Below are positions 29,335-41,104 of a stretch of 64,000 nt of DNA, in pieces. The stretch lies in NCBI GenBank assembly GCA_903862715.1, contig CAIOYY010000057.1, forward strand, positions 146,836 to 210,835, written 5' to 3'. The position numbers and the translations under genes are program-made. This DNA is from an uncultured Alphaproteobacteria bacterium. GTDB taxonomy: Bacteria; Pseudomonadota; Alphaproteobacteria; Micropepsales; Micropepsaceae. The notes under the pieces are model-generated. The model made no database searches and was not told where the DNA came from. It saw only the letters and a list, made by a program, of their open reading frames with translations. Position 1 is the stretch's first letter. Each line of letters starts with the position of its first letter.

Positions 29335-29409
29335 GCCCCCTACATAACGTGCATCCGCCCCGGCTTCCTAGATGGGAAACAGAGGGCCGGGCATGAGGTT
29401 CTGAAGACA

Positions 29410-30279
29410 ATGAATGTGTTGCGTACGGGAATTCTGATGGCCGCGATGACCGGCCTCTTCCTTGCCGCCGGATTCCTGATCGGCGGCCAGTCCGGCATGG
29501 TGATCGCTTTCGTGATCGCGGCGGGCATGAATGTCTTTGCCTACTGGAATTCCGACAAGATGGTCCTGCGCATGTACCGCGCCCGCGAGGTCGATGAGGC
29601 CAGCGCGCCAGATCTCGTTCGCATGGTGCGCCAGCTGGCGCAGAACGCAGACCTGCCGATGCCGAAGGTCTATGTCGCCGACAATCCGCAGCCCAACGCC
29701 TTTGCCACGGGCCGCAATCCGGCGAATGCCGCCGTCTGCGCGACGACCGGCCTTCTCGAGCGTCTCAGCGCCGAGGAAATCGCGGGCGTCATGGCGCATG
29801 AGCTGGCGCATGTGAAAAACCGCGACACGCTTACCATGACGATAGCCGCAACGATTGCGGGCGCCATCGCCATGCTGGCGAATTTTGCCTTCTTCATGGG
29901 CGGGCGCCGCGACTCCCCTTTGGGCGGCCTCGGCGTCGTGCTCGTGATGCTGGTGATGCCGCTGGCGGCAAGCCTCATACAGATGGCGATCAGCCGTACA
30001 CGCGAATACGAGGCCGACCGCATCGGCGCGGCTATTTCGGGACGCCCTCTTTGGCTCGCCTCTGCCCTGCAGCAGATACAGTCCTCGGCGCAGCGCATCG
30101 GCAATAACGAAGCCGAAGGCCATCCGGCGTCGGCCCACATGTTCATCATCAATCCGTTGAGCGGCGGCAATTTCCGTTCGCTCTTCACCACCCATCCCTC
30201 GACCGAGGAGCGCGTACGCCGACTGACCGCCATGGCGGCGCAAATGGGCCAGGCGCCGAAACCGGGACCGTGGTCCTGA
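29410..30279 (+). CDS. htpX: zinc metalloprotease HtpX
   Basis: [41 protein letters not shown]; start at internal ATG. Confidence 0.95.
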   Translation: MNVLRTGILMAAMTGLFLAAGFLIGGQSGMVIAFVIAAGMNVFAYWNSDKMVLRMYRAREVDEASAPDLVRMVRQLAQNADLPMPKVYVADNPQPNAFATGRNPANAAVCATTGLLERLSAEEIAGVMAHELAHVKNRDTLTMTIAATIAGAIAMLANFAFFMGGRRDSPLGGLGVVLVMLVMPLAASLIQMAISRTREYEADRIGAAISGRPLWLASALQQIQSSAQRIGNNEAEGHPASAHMFIINPLSGGNFRSLFTTHPSTEERVRRLTAMAAQMGQAPKPGPWS

Positions 30280-30303
30280 CCCGCGCGGCGAGATTCTCCT
30301 TTC

Positions 30304-31605
30304 ATGGATAAAGCGAGCGGCCTGCCTGCGCGCCGTGCCGCGCTCGCCATTCTGTCCGACGTGCTCAGAAAACGCCGCGCGCTGGATGTCGCGACGGCGG
30401 ACGTGCTGTCGCGCACAAAACTCGATGAGCGCGACGCGGCCTTTGCCCGCGCCATCGCCAATGAAACGCTGCGCCGCTTCGGGCTGCTCGATGCGCTGAT
30501 CCGCAAATATGTTCCGAAAGCGCCGCAGCCGCATAAGGCGGGCGCGACGCTGGAAATCCTGATGGCGGGCGCCTGCGAGCTTCTGTTCCTGAAAGTCGCG
30601 CCGCATGCTGCGGTCGATGCCGCGAACCGACTGGCGCAGGAAGACAACAAGGCGGTGCATTTCAAGCCGCTGATCAATGCGGTGCTGCGCCGGATCACCC
30701 GCGAAGGCGATGCGGCGCTGGACGGCCTCGACGCAACGCGCCTCTCCGCGCCCGACTGGCTATGGGCGCGCTGGTCGTCCTTTTATGGCGATGAAACAGC
30801 ACGCGCCATCGCCGACGCGCATCTCGCGCGCCCGCCGCTCGACCTCGCCTTGAAATCCGCGATGAATGCCGGGACGGCGTTTCCGGACGCCGACCGGCTC
30901 GCGTCCGATGTGTTGCGTCTGGAGGCTGCCGGCCGCATCGAAATGCTCCCCGGTTATTCCGAAGGCGAATGGTGGGTGCAGGATTTCGCCGCCGGTCTGC
31001 CCGCGAAACTGTTCGGCGATATCGCTGGTAAACGCGTCATCGATCTCTGCGCCGCGCCCGGTGGAAAAACCGCGCAGCTTGCGGCGCGCGGGGGGATCGT
31101 CACCGCGCTTGATGTGTCGGACGAACGCCTCGCTTTGGTGCGCGAAAATCTCGCGCGGCTTTCGCTGAAGGCCGAAACCATTGCGTCTGACGCGCGTGAC
31201 TGGCAGCCGGAATCGCCCGCGCCCTTCGTGCTGCTCGATGCTCCCTGCACCGCGACGGGGACAATCCGCCGTCACCCCGAACTTCCCTGGCTGAAAAGCG
31301 TCGCCGATGTGCTGGTATTGGAAAATCTGCAACGCGAATTATTCGACGCGGCAGCGCAAATGACCGCGCCCGGCGGAACGCTCGTCTATGCTGTCTGTTC
31401 GCTGGAGCCGGAAGAAGGGATCGAACAGGTCGAATCCTTCCTTGCGCGCAATGATAGTTTTTCGCGCGCGCGGCTTACAGCCGCCGATGTCCCCGATCCG
31501 GATTTTATTTCGCCCGAAGGCGATCTGCGCACGCTACCGTCGCACTGGCCCGATCGCGGCGGCATGGACGGCTTCTTCGCCGCGCGCCTCACGCGCGCTC
31601 TATAG
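30304..31605 (+). CDS. rsmB: RsmB/NOP family 16S rRNA m5C methyltransferase
   Basis: VIDLCAAPGGKTAQLAA, LLDAPCTATGTIRRHPELPWLK, YAVCSLEPEEG. Confidence 0.92.
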   Translation: MDKASGLPARRAALAILSDVLRKRRALDVATADVLSRTKLDERDAAFARAIANETLRRFGLLDALIRKYVPKAPQPHKAGATLEILMAGACELLFLKVAPHAAVDAANRLAQEDNKAVHFKPLINAVLRRITREGDAALDGLDATRLSAPDWLWARWSSFYGDETARAIADAHLARPPLDLALKSAMNAGTAFPDADRLASDVLRLEAAGRIEMLPGYSEGEWWVQDFAAGLPAKLFGDIAGKRVIDLCAAPGGKTAQLAARGGIVTALDVSDERLALVRENLARLSLKAETIASDARDWQPESPAPFVLLDAPCTATGTIRRHPELPWLKSVADVLVLENLQRELFDAAAQMTAPGGTLVYAVCSLEPEEGIEQVESFLARNDSFSRARLTAADVPDPDFISPEGDLRTLPSHWPDRGGMDGFFAARLTRAL

Positions 31606-31622
31606 AAGTCGCCCAAAACGCC

Positions 31623-32243
31623 TCACGTATTACCGCAATCATATTGCCGCGAAGGAAGCCCGCCGCTCTCTCCGATGGTCGGGGTATCCAGAACCGGATT
31701 GGAATCGAGATCGGCACCGTTCTCGTCGATCAGCGACACCGATTGTTCGAAGCGAAGAACGATCGCGTCGGCGCGGTCGCCGACGGCTTCCGTGATGTAA
31801 AGCCGGTTGCGCGCCATATAGACGCTGCCGCGCAGCACGCGTCCATCGGCAAGTCCCACGCTCATCTGATGTCCCGGAATACGCGGCGTGTCGTAAAACA
31901 CCGGCGCGTCGTAGAGAACCTCACCGCGCGCATGCAGGCCTGCGACCGCGCTGTCGATCAGTGACTGGTCTTCTTCAGGTCCGTCGGCAAAATGCGCGAC
32001 CATGACTTTCAGCGGCGCGCCATTGTGTTCTACAGAAAATTCGCGTGCCGGCGCGCTGTGTTCGCCATCCTGATAGGTGAAATCGCGCGACGCGGGATGG
32101 CTCGGAAAATTGATGGAGACGCGATATTCGCAACTCGTGAACACTTCGCCGGCCACTTCGCCCAATGGCGCGTTCGCCGCCATTAGCAACGGGGCAAAGA
32201 GACTGGACATAAGCGCAATGCGAAACGATGGACGTATGGGCAT
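31623..32243 (-). CDS. hypothetical exported protein
   Basis: Signal-like N-terminus after internal ATG (MPIRPSFRIALMSSLFAPLLMAANA); two Cys in the mature part. Confidence 0.6.
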   Translation of the reverse strand: MPIRPSFRIALMSSLFAPLLMAANAPLGEVAGEVFTSCEYRVSINFPSHPASRDFTYQDGEHSAPAREFSVEHNGAPLKVMVAHFADGPEEDQSLIDSAVAGLHARGEVLYDAPVFYDTPRIPGHQMSVGLADGRVLRGSVYMARNRLYITEAVGDRADAIVLRFEQSVSLIDENGADLDSNPVLDTPTIGESGGLPSRQYDCGNT

Positions 32244-32511
32244 GGACGCTTTCCCCGTTTTCGGCCGCCTTGAACGGCGGCGCGTGTCTGCAAAAAGATA
32301 ACACCGGCTCCGCGCACACGAAAGCAGATGCGTCTGCCGGGCATCGACGATGGCGATCATGGAAGGCTAAGCGGAAATCTGTATCAGATATGTGCCGCGC
32401 ATCCACACAGCGGGAAGAGTAGATTGCCACTTCTTCTCAGCTCTGCGGCGCAGCGCTATGGTCTACCCAGGCGGTCACGGGAAAACCGGGCCGTCTAACG
32501 GGGAGGCGATC

Positions 32512-33516
32512 ATGCGGCATGTCGTTGGAGCTCTACTCGCGTCGTTGCTTTGTTCGTTTCCGTTCCGCGCTGCGGAAAACCTGGTTTCCGTTGATGTCGG
32601 CCTGGGCGATGTTACGATCAACAAGGTCCCTTTCCTGATCGCGGCCGATAACGGCATTTACGAGCGCAACGGGCTGGACGTTCATCAATTCATCACGCCG
32701 GATGCGGCGGACTTGATAGGGCTGTCGGGCGTCGTGGTGCCGCCCGAAATCGTGCGGGAAGATTTAAGCGCCACGCCGATTGCGATTGGCGGCGGCTCCC
32801 CCGCGATCTACGACGCCGTCCACAATGGCACGGCCGATCTCGTGGTGCTGGCGACGCTCGAAAATATCGTACAGGCCCACATCATCGCAGCAGCGGATAT
32901 CCATACGGTCGAGGATTTGCGCGGCAAGCGTCTCGGCTATTCGCTGCCGGGGCGGGCAAACCATACTGGGCTCTTGCTGTTCGCCAGAGAGATGGGTTGG
33001 TCGCCGGAAGCCGACTTCACGATGGTCGAACGCGCCAGCACGATCCGCGATGTTACCGAAGGCCGCGCCGATGCCATCTCCGCCGGAGCGGTGCTCGTCG
33101 CGCTGGCGCCTGAGGCCGGGCTGAATGATGTGGTGGATGTGAGCCGCTATCAAATTCCATTCGTGGGGTCGGGCGTGAACGCCGAACGTGCCTGGCTCGC
33201 CGCCAACCGCGACACCGCCGCGCGTTTCGTGAAATCCACCGTCGAAGCGCTGGCCTTGATGAAAAGCGACCGCGCGGCCTTCGATGCCTCGGTTGGAAAA
33301 TGGTTCAACATTACCGACAGCGCGACGCTCGACAGCATGTATGACGAGGTGAAGGATTTCCCCGAGAAGCCTTATCCTTCGGTCGAAGGCATACGCGCCA
33401 TGATGGAAATTTACGATACGCCGCAAATGCGCGCGCACAGGGCGGAGGATTTCTATGATTCAAGCTTCGTCGAAGAACTGGATCGTTCAGGCCATCTCGA
33501 CGGGCTGTATCGCTGA
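32512..33516 (+). CDS. NMT1/THI5-like ABC-type substrate-binding protein
   Basis: Signal peptide, VPFLIAADNGIYERNGLDV, AIGGGSPAIYDAVHNG, LRGKRLGYSLPGRANHTGLLLFAREMGWSPEADFTMV. Confidence 0.8.
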   Translation: MRHVVGALLASLLCSFPFRAAENLVSVDVGLGDVTINKVPFLIAADNGIYERNGLDVHQFITPDAADLIGLSGVVVPPEIVREDLSATPIAIGGGSPAIYDAVHNGTADLVVLATLENIVQAHIIAAADIHTVEDLRGKRLGYSLPGRANHTGLLLFAREMGWSPEADFTMVERASTIRDVTEGRADAISAGAVLVALAPEAGLNDVVDVSRYQIPFVGSGVNAERAWLAANRDTAARFVKSTVEALALMKSDRAAFDASVGKWFNITDSATLDSMYDEVKDFPEKPYPSVEGIRAMMEIYDTPQMRAHRAEDFYDSSFVEELDRSGHLDGLYR

Positions 33517-33519
33517 ATT

Positions 33520-35622
33520 TTACTCCAGCCGTCCCAGCGCATAGGCGACGACGAGATAGATTTTCCCGGTATCGGCGCCGAGAAGCGTAGAGGCCAGAAA
33601 TCCGTCGCGGTCGCCTTCGCGCGCGCGCGCCAGCAGCGTCTCGAATTCTTCGAGATAGGCGTCGGCGGCGGCGTGAAACCGCGAATTGTCGCGATAGAGC
33701 GCTGTGATGCGGTCGACGCTGTCGGGTCCGATGGCGCTGGCGAATTTGCGCGCGAACACGCCGCGGTCGCCATCAAGATAGCGTCGCCACAAATCGGGCC
33801 CCGCCTCTCCGTCCATCGTGATTTCGAGATCGCTGGCGATATCGGCCAGCGCCGCCTGCAAGGAACCCAGCGCCGAAATCGCATTGGGCCGCAATTGCGG
33901 CTTGGTGTCGTCTGGCGTCTCCGCGGCGGCGAGCACGGCGGACAGTTCGAAGCTCGCGCGCGCCGCATCCGGCTCGCTGCGCTTTTTCGGCTGGGTGATC
34001 CGTTTGGCAAGTCCGCGCAGGCCTTCGCCCATGCTTTCGGGCGCGGCGTCATTTTCGGACTTCTGCTTTTCGTTCGCGGCATTGCGTGAAACCGTGCGGG
34101 TCTGCATCGTCGCCAGCGTACGTGCCGACATATCCAGCATTTTCTCGGTTTCGCTGCGCACCATCAGGCGTACGCGTTCGGCTTCCTGCGCGGCGACGCC
34201 GGGCAGCGCAATGATATGGCGTTCGGCCTCATCGGCGGCGCGGGCCAGCGCTGCGCGTGCCTTCTCCGCCTGTTCGGCGACATGGGCCGCAGCCCGCAGC
34301 AGATGATCCGAGCTTCCCATCGCTTCATCGACGAATTCGCGTGAGCGCTTTTTGGCTTCCGCCGTTGTCTCGTCCATCAGCGCCTGCGCGCTTGCCGCCG
34401 CTTCGCGCAAGGACACGATGAGGCGCGACATCGCCGTCGCCGCCGCTTCCGAAGCATGGCGGACATGATCGGCATCGCGTCCGAAGCCGGAGGCAAGTTG
34501 CGTGCTGCGCGCCTGTGCGCTGCCCATCGCGGCTTCCACGCGCTTCATCCCCGAATCGGTCAGCGTGTCGAGGCGTTTGGCTTCCGTGGCAAGAAGCTCG
34601 GCGGCGCGTTCGATAGCGCGCTGCTGTGTCTCCAGCACTTTTTCGAAGCTCGCGGATTCCTGTTTGAGGCGCGCCAGCAATTCGTTCATGCCGGTGCGCT
34701 GGCGTTCCTGACGGCCAAGAACGAATTCCGCGCGGCCCACAATGTTGTCCGCGACCGATGCAATCTCTTTTGCCTGGCGGTCGAGTTCCAGCGCGGCCGC
34801 GACGGGCGCGCTCGCGGCCTTCTCGGCGGCTTCACGGAAGGAAGCGCCTTGCGTATCGAGCAATTGACCGGCCGCGCGCAATTCGCCGCCCGCCTGTTCC
34901 ATCAGCGCTTTCAGTTGTGCGGCGCGTCCGGCCAGATTTTCGGACGCGCGCGACGCTGCGTGTTCGAGCGTTTCGGAGGCGCGCGCGGCGGTCTGGTCGA
35001 GCGTCGCGGCGATGTCTTCAATTCCCTGGCGCTCCTCGCGAAGACGCTGGGCTATCGCCTGCGTCTTCACATCGGCACGTGCATTCGCATCGTCGAGCTG
35101 CGCCACACGGTCTTCGAGCACATTCTCCAGCGCGCGCAACCGACCCAATGCCGCGTCGAGACCGGTGCTTAAGGTATCGAGTTCACGCCGGATGGCGCGG
35201 CCCAGCGTTTGCGCGCTGGCGACGGCGCTTTCATCGCTATGCGTCAATCTTGCGGCAGCGGCCTCCAGGCGCCGTGCGGTATCGCCCATGGCGAGGGCGC
35301 GCGAGATCGCAAAGGCGGCGGCGACAAAAAGAAACGGCGGAAGAAAAGTGACGATGGCAGCAAAGGCCAGAAGGTGCGGCCCAAGGTTGAGCAGTCCCTG
35401 CGGGCCGAAATAGCCCCACAGAAAGGCGCTCGCGGCGCCAACCCAGAAGAGCGACAGCGTAACGGCGAACAGCATGGTGCCGATGCCGGAGTGGACCTTC
35501 GATTCCTTGACGCGCACGATGTCGGTCGTCTCGGGGTTAAGCGAAGGGATCTCCTCGGCAAAATTCGTGACCGGCTCCACATGGTCGGTCTTGCCGCTGA
35601 TCGATGCTCGTAAACTTGCCAT
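33520..35622 (-). CDS. large membrane-anchored coiled-coil protein with conserved-looking C-terminal domain
   Basis: Two N-terminal TM segments, about 400 aa Ala/Glu/Arg-rich helical region, C-terminal WRRYLDGDRGVFARKF...GKIYLVVAYALGRLE domain. Confidence 0.75.
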   Translation of the reverse strand: MASLRASISGKTDHVEPVTNFAEEIPSLNPETTDIVRVKESKVHSGIGTMLFAVTLSLFWVGAASAFLWGYFGPQGLLNLGPHLLAFAAIVTFLPPFLFVAAAFAISRALAMGDTARRLEAAAARLTHSDESAVASAQTLGRAIRRELDTLSTGLDAALGRLRALENVLEDRVAQLDDANARADVKTQAIAQRLREERQGIEDIAATLDQTAARASETLEHAASRASENLAGRAAQLKALMEQAGGELRAAGQLLDTQGASFREAAEKAASAPVAAALELDRQAKEIASVADNIVGRAEFVLGRQERQRTGMNELLARLKQESASFEKVLETQQRAIERAAELLATEAKRLDTLTDSGMKRVEAAMGSAQARSTQLASGFGRDADHVRHASEAAATAMSRLIVSLREAAASAQALMDETTAEAKKRSREFVDEAMGSSDHLLRAAAHVAEQAEKARAALARAADEAERHIIALPGVAAQEAERVRLMVRSETEKMLDMSARTLATMQTRTVSRNAANEKQKSENDAAPESMGEGLRGLAKRITQPKKRSEPDAARASFELSAVLAAAETPDDTKPQLRPNAISALGSLQAALADIASDLEITMDGEAGPDLWRRYLDGDRGVFARKFASAIGPDSVDRITALYRDNSRFHAAADAYLEEFETLLARAREGDRDGFLASTLLGADTGKIYLVVAYALGRLE

Positions 35623-35719
35623 GGCCCCTCACACGCTTCGCCGCGTGTCCCTAACGAAATATAGACGGCATTGAACTGCCAGATTATGACTTTAGGCAAG
35701 GCACAAGGGATCGAGGACG

Positions 35720-36004
35720 ATGGAAGACAGCGAAGACATGCAGGATGTCGCGGCCCCGGAGCTGACGGCCACGGGTCTCGTCCGCCCCAATCCTGCGCAG
35801 CGCCATTACCTCGCCCGCGGTCTGGACCAGCCGGGCGGCAAGCTCCCGCTGTTCGACGAATATGGCCAGCATGTGCATCCGGCGCTGGTTAAAGCCTGCA
35901 TCGCCCATGGCTGGGCCGAGCCCTGGTTCGGTAATCCGCTGAAGCCCGACTGGCTGATCTGCCGGCTCACCGACGAAGGCCGCAGAGTCGTTCAAAGCGA
36001 ATAG
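35720..36004 (+). CDS. hypothetical protein
   Basis: Compact ORF, well-formed globular composition. Confidence 0.6.
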   Translation: MEDSEDMQDVAAPELTATGLVRPNPAQRHYLARGLDQPGGKLPLFDEYGQHVHPALVKACIAHGWAEPWFGNPLKPDWLICRLTDEGRRVVQSE

Positions 36005-36124
36005 AGGGCCGTGCGACGAGGGGGGCGGGCGAAGAGCGCGCCAGGATGTGGGTATTAACCCGGCCTTGATCGATGGACATGTACGCTTGGCTAAGCATTC
36101 GAAGCCAAGCGAGGCGCTCCTGCC

Positions 36125-36493
36125 ATGACCTATGCCGCCGCCCATCCGGTCGATATCGATCATCTGAACCGCTACACGGGTGGCGACGTGGCACTGAATG
36201 ACCAGATTTTGCGCCTGTTCGATGATCAATGCATTGAAATACTGGCGAAATTCGAAGGCATCGTGCAGGCTCCGACAGGCAGCGACGCCGCGAAGAAGTG
36301 GCACGACACCGCCCATTCCCTGAAGGGCGCGGCCCGTGGCATCGGTGCCTTCGCGCTGGCGGATATTGCTGCGGACGTTGAAAAATTGGACCCGACCGAC
36401 CATTCCGCCGCGCTTAAGGCCGTCGGATTACTGAAAGCGAACGCCGCCCAGGTGCATCGCTTTATTGAAGATCTCATCGGCGCCTCCCGCTAG
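36125..36493 (+). CDS. Hpt domain-containing phosphotransfer protein
   Basis: AKKWHDTAHSLKGAARGIGAFALADIAADVEKL (phospho-His HSLKG motif). Confidence 0.9.
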   Translation: MTYAAAHPVDIDHLNRYTGGDVALNDQILRLFDDQCIEILAKFEGIVQAPTGSDAAKKWHDTAHSLKGAARGIGAFALADIAADVEKLDPTDHSAALKAVGLLKANAAQVHRFIEDLIGASR

Positions 36494-36610
36494 AAAACCC
36501 GGTCGTTCTCTTTTATCGCGCCTCCGGCGTAAGCGGGATTGCGACCGCGCGGCTTTTTACATATAAGAACGCACCTTTGTTTTTTCCCACACTTAAAAAT
36601 TGTGAAATAG

Positions 36611-37962
<1,352 letters not shown>

Positions 37963-37965
37963 ACG

Positions 37966-39075
37966 TCAGTTTTCCTCTTCGCCGATATGAATGTTGATGG
38001 TGCCGGATTGTCCAAGGCTGGCGACCGGCAGTCGCTCTCCAAGGAATATCTGTTCCACCAGCGGACCTAGCACGGCACCGTCAGGAATACCGTCGAAAGA
38101 CGTGTAAAGCAGCGGCGTATTCTCCGGCACGCCGATCAGCAAGAAATCCAGCGGCGCGCCTTCAAGGTCGTCGGGAAGATCGTCCGTCAAAGCGTCCAAG
38201 CCGCTTTCAACGACCTCGATGATCGGAGGCGGTCCGTTGGTTCCGCCCGACACCCGAAGGACCGGCTTCGATGCGCTGCTCTCGCCAATATTGCGCCACA
38301 AGAGAAGCGGGATCCGCGTAACGGGTAACACGCTCTCCGCGCACCATATCGTGGCGGCCGGTTCTGTTGGCGGCTCGGCATGAGCCGCCAACAGCACGGC
38401 GCCTATGATGGGCAGGCCGTCATCATCTTTGATCTGCCCAGTGCGTTCGGTGGCGGGCGATGCCGCGCATGCGAGAAGATGCATACGTGCAGGCTCCGCA
38501 GCCTCGATCAATATCTGTATCGCGTCGAGCGCGTCCTGGGGTGCGCCCGCCGCGTAGGTCGCGCGAAACTTCACGGTCCAGCCGGAATAATCGCCGACCC
38601 AGATGGCCGAGTGCGCCTGCTGCGCCGGAAGGGAATAGAGCGAACCGAGGAACATCGTTTCACTCACGATCTCAGGCAGCTCCGTGTCATCGAGTGCTGG
38701 CCAGTCCGGATGCACCAGCGTGATTTCGGAATCGGCGCGGGCGAGATCGTCCGCCAGCGCCTGCCCGCCGCGCATCGTCAGATAGATCGTCGCCGCGCCG
38801 CCACCGGGATGGGTGTAATTGCATGCCATGTCCAGTCCGCCCGGATCGAAATTCATGACGCGTTCGAGCGCGAAGGCGCCTGCGGTGAAAGGGCATTGCA
38901 GGCCGGTCTGCAGATGATGCGCGGTGGAATTCCCGTCCACGCGCCAGATGCTTTGCGGCAGGGATTCGAGCGGACTTACGACGCCGGAATCGCGCGGTTC
39001 TGCGGCGTGGACGGATGCGAGCGAAAACAGAATGGCGGCAACGAAAGATCCCGTGCTGTATGTTCTGCACCACAT
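37966..39075 (-). CDS. hypothetical exported protein
   Basis: Signal-like N-terminus MWCRTYSTGSFVAAILFSLASVHAAEP. Confidence 0.65.
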   Translation of the reverse strand: MWCRTYSTGSFVAAILFSLASVHAAEPRDSGVVSPLESLPQSIWRVDGNSTAHHLQTGLQCPFTAGAFALERVMNFDPGGLDMACNYTHPGGGAATIYLTMRGGQALADDLARADSEITLVHPDWPALDDTELPEIVSETMFLGSLYSLPAQQAHSAIWVGDYSGWTVKFRATYAAGAPQDALDAIQILIEAAEPARMHLLACAASPATERTGQIKDDDGLPIIGAVLLAAHAEPPTEPAATIWCAESVLPVTRIPLLLWRNIGESSASKPVLRVSGGTNGPPPIIEVVESGLDALTDDLPDDLEGAPLDFLLIGVPENTPLLYTSFDGIPDGAVLGPLVEQIFLGERLPVASLGQSGTINIHIGEEEN

Positions 39076-39280
39076 GGAACGCCCTCCAACATTTACCTTT
39101 CCTGACTCTAAGGGCTTTCCGTCCAAGGCGTCACCATCCCGTCACGGTGAATCGGTTAGAGTCGAATTTGTGGAGGGAGGCGCCTCTGGGGCTTGGCGCA
39201 GCCACAAGCTCTCGCTAATGTCACGCCATCCTTGGCCCATATGTTGAGGAGTTACAGGCTTTCAGTACGGAAACTGTACC

Positions 39281-39841
39281 GTGTTAGTTGCCGAGCGGGT
39301 CCCCGACCACTGCCCGGCTTTGGTGCTTAACGCCGATTACCGGCCGCTGAGCTACTTTCCGCTTTCCCTGTGGTCCTGGCAGGACACGATCAAGGCGGTC
39401 TTCCTCGAACGCGTGAACATCGTCGCCGAATATGACCGGGTCGTTCATTCGGTCGGCTTCGAAATGCGCCTGCCCTCCGTCGTGTCGCTAAAGACCTACG
39501 TCAAGCCGACGCGCAATCCTGCCTTCACGCGATTCAATGTTTTCCTGCGCGACCGTTTCGAATGCCAATATTGCCATTCGCGCGAAGACCTCACCTTCGA
39601 TCACGTGATTCCGCGCTCGCGCGGTGGCCGCACGACCTGGGATAATGTCGTCGCCGCCTGCGCGCCCTGTAATCTCTTGAAGGGCGGACGCATGCCCGTG
39701 CAGGCCAAGATGCATCCGCGCAATCCGCCGCACCGTCCCAGCGTTGTCGAATTGCAGAATAATGGCCGGCTTTTCCCGCCCAATTATCTGCACCATTCCT
39801 GGGCCGACTATCTCTACTGGGACAGCGAACTCGATCCTTAG
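39281..39841 (+). CDS. HNH endonuclease family protein
   Basis: FECQYCHSREDLTFDHVIPRSRGGRTTWDNVVAACAPCNLLKG; GTG start. Confidence 0.93.
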   Translation: MLVAERVPDHCPALVLNADYRPLSYFPLSLWSWQDTIKAVFLERVNIVAEYDRVVHSVGFEMRLPSVVSLKTYVKPTRNPAFTRFNVFLRDRFECQYCHSREDLTFDHVIPRSRGGRTTWDNVVAACAPCNLLKGGRMPVQAKMHPRNPPHRPSVVELQNNGRLFPPNYLHHSWADYLYWDSELDP

Positions 39842-39853
39842 AAGCGACACCGT

Positions 39854-40516
39854 CTACTGGTTTTTGCCGGGACGCAGCATCGCGTAGAGCGGCGGCGCAT
39901 CCCTGCGCACGACAATTTCCCGCGTCACCCGAAAGCCCAGGCGCTCATAAAGCGGGATATTGCGTGGGCTGGAATTCTCCAGGAAAGCGGGTGTGCCCGC
40001 GGCATCGACTCGGGCAAGCGTTTCTTCCAGCAGGCCCTGGCCCAGGCCAGTTCCCTGGAAACGCGGCGCGACACCGATAAAAGCGAGATAGAAATAGGGC
40101 TCTGGCGGATGGGCATGTTCCATCGCCTTTGCCATTGCCGCGCCGCGCGGAAGACGCGCGATGCCGGTCAGCGAAAGAATGACGGACAAAAGCCGAATCT
40201 CATCGCGCCAATTGTCGGGCCGCGCGGCGTTGAACGGCGGAATCCACGCCGCCGCCGCATACCCGTCGGAGGTCATCCAGGTCTCGCCCTGCGGGATGGC
40301 GCGCTCTTGCATCATCCAGAAAAAGAAACGTTGCAACGCGTCGGCGCGTCCGCGTCCGCCGCGCGCCAGCCAATGGAAAACGGGATCACGCGCGAAGGAT
40401 GCCGCGAACAGGCGCGAGATCCGCGCCGCGTCATCCAAGGTGGCACGTCTTACAAGCGTGCGCGGGACGAAGGTGCTGCTTCGCTCCGGTTGCGGAAAAA
40501 GCGAAGACGCGCTCAT
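39854..40516 (-). CDS. GNAT family N-acetyltransferase
   Basis: YLAFIGVAPRFQGTGLGQGLLEETL acetyl-CoA motif; start overlaps the coq7 stop (ATGA). Confidence 0.88.
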   Translation of the reverse strand: MSASSLFPQPERSSTFVPRTLVRRATLDDAARISRLFAASFARDPVFHWLARGGRGRADALQRFFFWMMQERAIPQGETWMTSDGYAAAAWIPPFNAARPDNWRDEIRLLSVILSLTGIARLPRGAAMAKAMEHAHPPEPYFYLAFIGVAPRFQGTGLGQGLLEETLARVDAAGTPAFLENSSPRNIPLYERLGFRVTREIVVRRDAPPLYAMLRPGKNQ

Positions 40517-41100
40517 AAACGTTCGGAAAGGCGGATCGCCGTGCGGCAGCCGAAACGGATGGCGGAGGAAAGCAGCGCGTAAAAGGGCGCTTGCTCCGCG
40601 CCACGCGACAGGGCTTCGTCGCGGTGCTCGATTTCCTCCACGCGAAAACGCTCGACGACGTTTTTCAATTCGGTCTCTGCGGGCAGCTTGGAAAGCGTTT
40701 CGACCTGGCTGGCATAATGTTCGTCGATCACATTCTCGACCGCGACCGTGCATGCCATCGCGGCCTTCTCGCCCATAAGCGCGGTTGCCGCGCCGAGCGC
40801 AAACCCGGCGACATGCCACACCGGCTCCAATGCCGTAGGCCTTACGCCCCGCGTTTTCACGAGATCGGAAAAAACCTCGAAATGTTTTTTCTCCTGCGCC
40901 GCCATATGCGCAATCGCTTCGGCGTTTTCACCCGCGCCTGCGTTCCGCGAGAGCACGGCGAGCTGTCCCTGATAAATCCGCAAGGCGCCGAACTCGCCCG
41001 CATGATCGACGCGGATCATCGCCGCCACATCGGCGTCTGTGACGCTTTGGGGCGATATTCCCGGCGGTGCGGGCCGGGCACGTCGCGATGCGGCGATCAT
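40513..41100 (-). CDS. coq7: demethoxyubiquinone hydroxylase family protein (COQ7)
   Basis: IRVDHAGEFGALRIYQGQ, MAAQEKKH, EEIEHRDEA di-iron ligands. Confidence 0.93.
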   Translation of the reverse strand: MIAASRRARPAPPGISPQSVTDADVAAMIRVDHAGEFGALRIYQGQLAVLSRNAGAGENAEAIAHMAAQEKKHFEVFSDLVKTRGVRPTALEPVWHVAGFALGAATALMGEKAAMACTVAVENVIDEHYASQVETLSKLPAETELKNVVERFRVEEIEHRDEALSRGAEQAPFYALLSSAIRFGCRTAIRLSERL

Positions 41101-41104
41101 CGAA

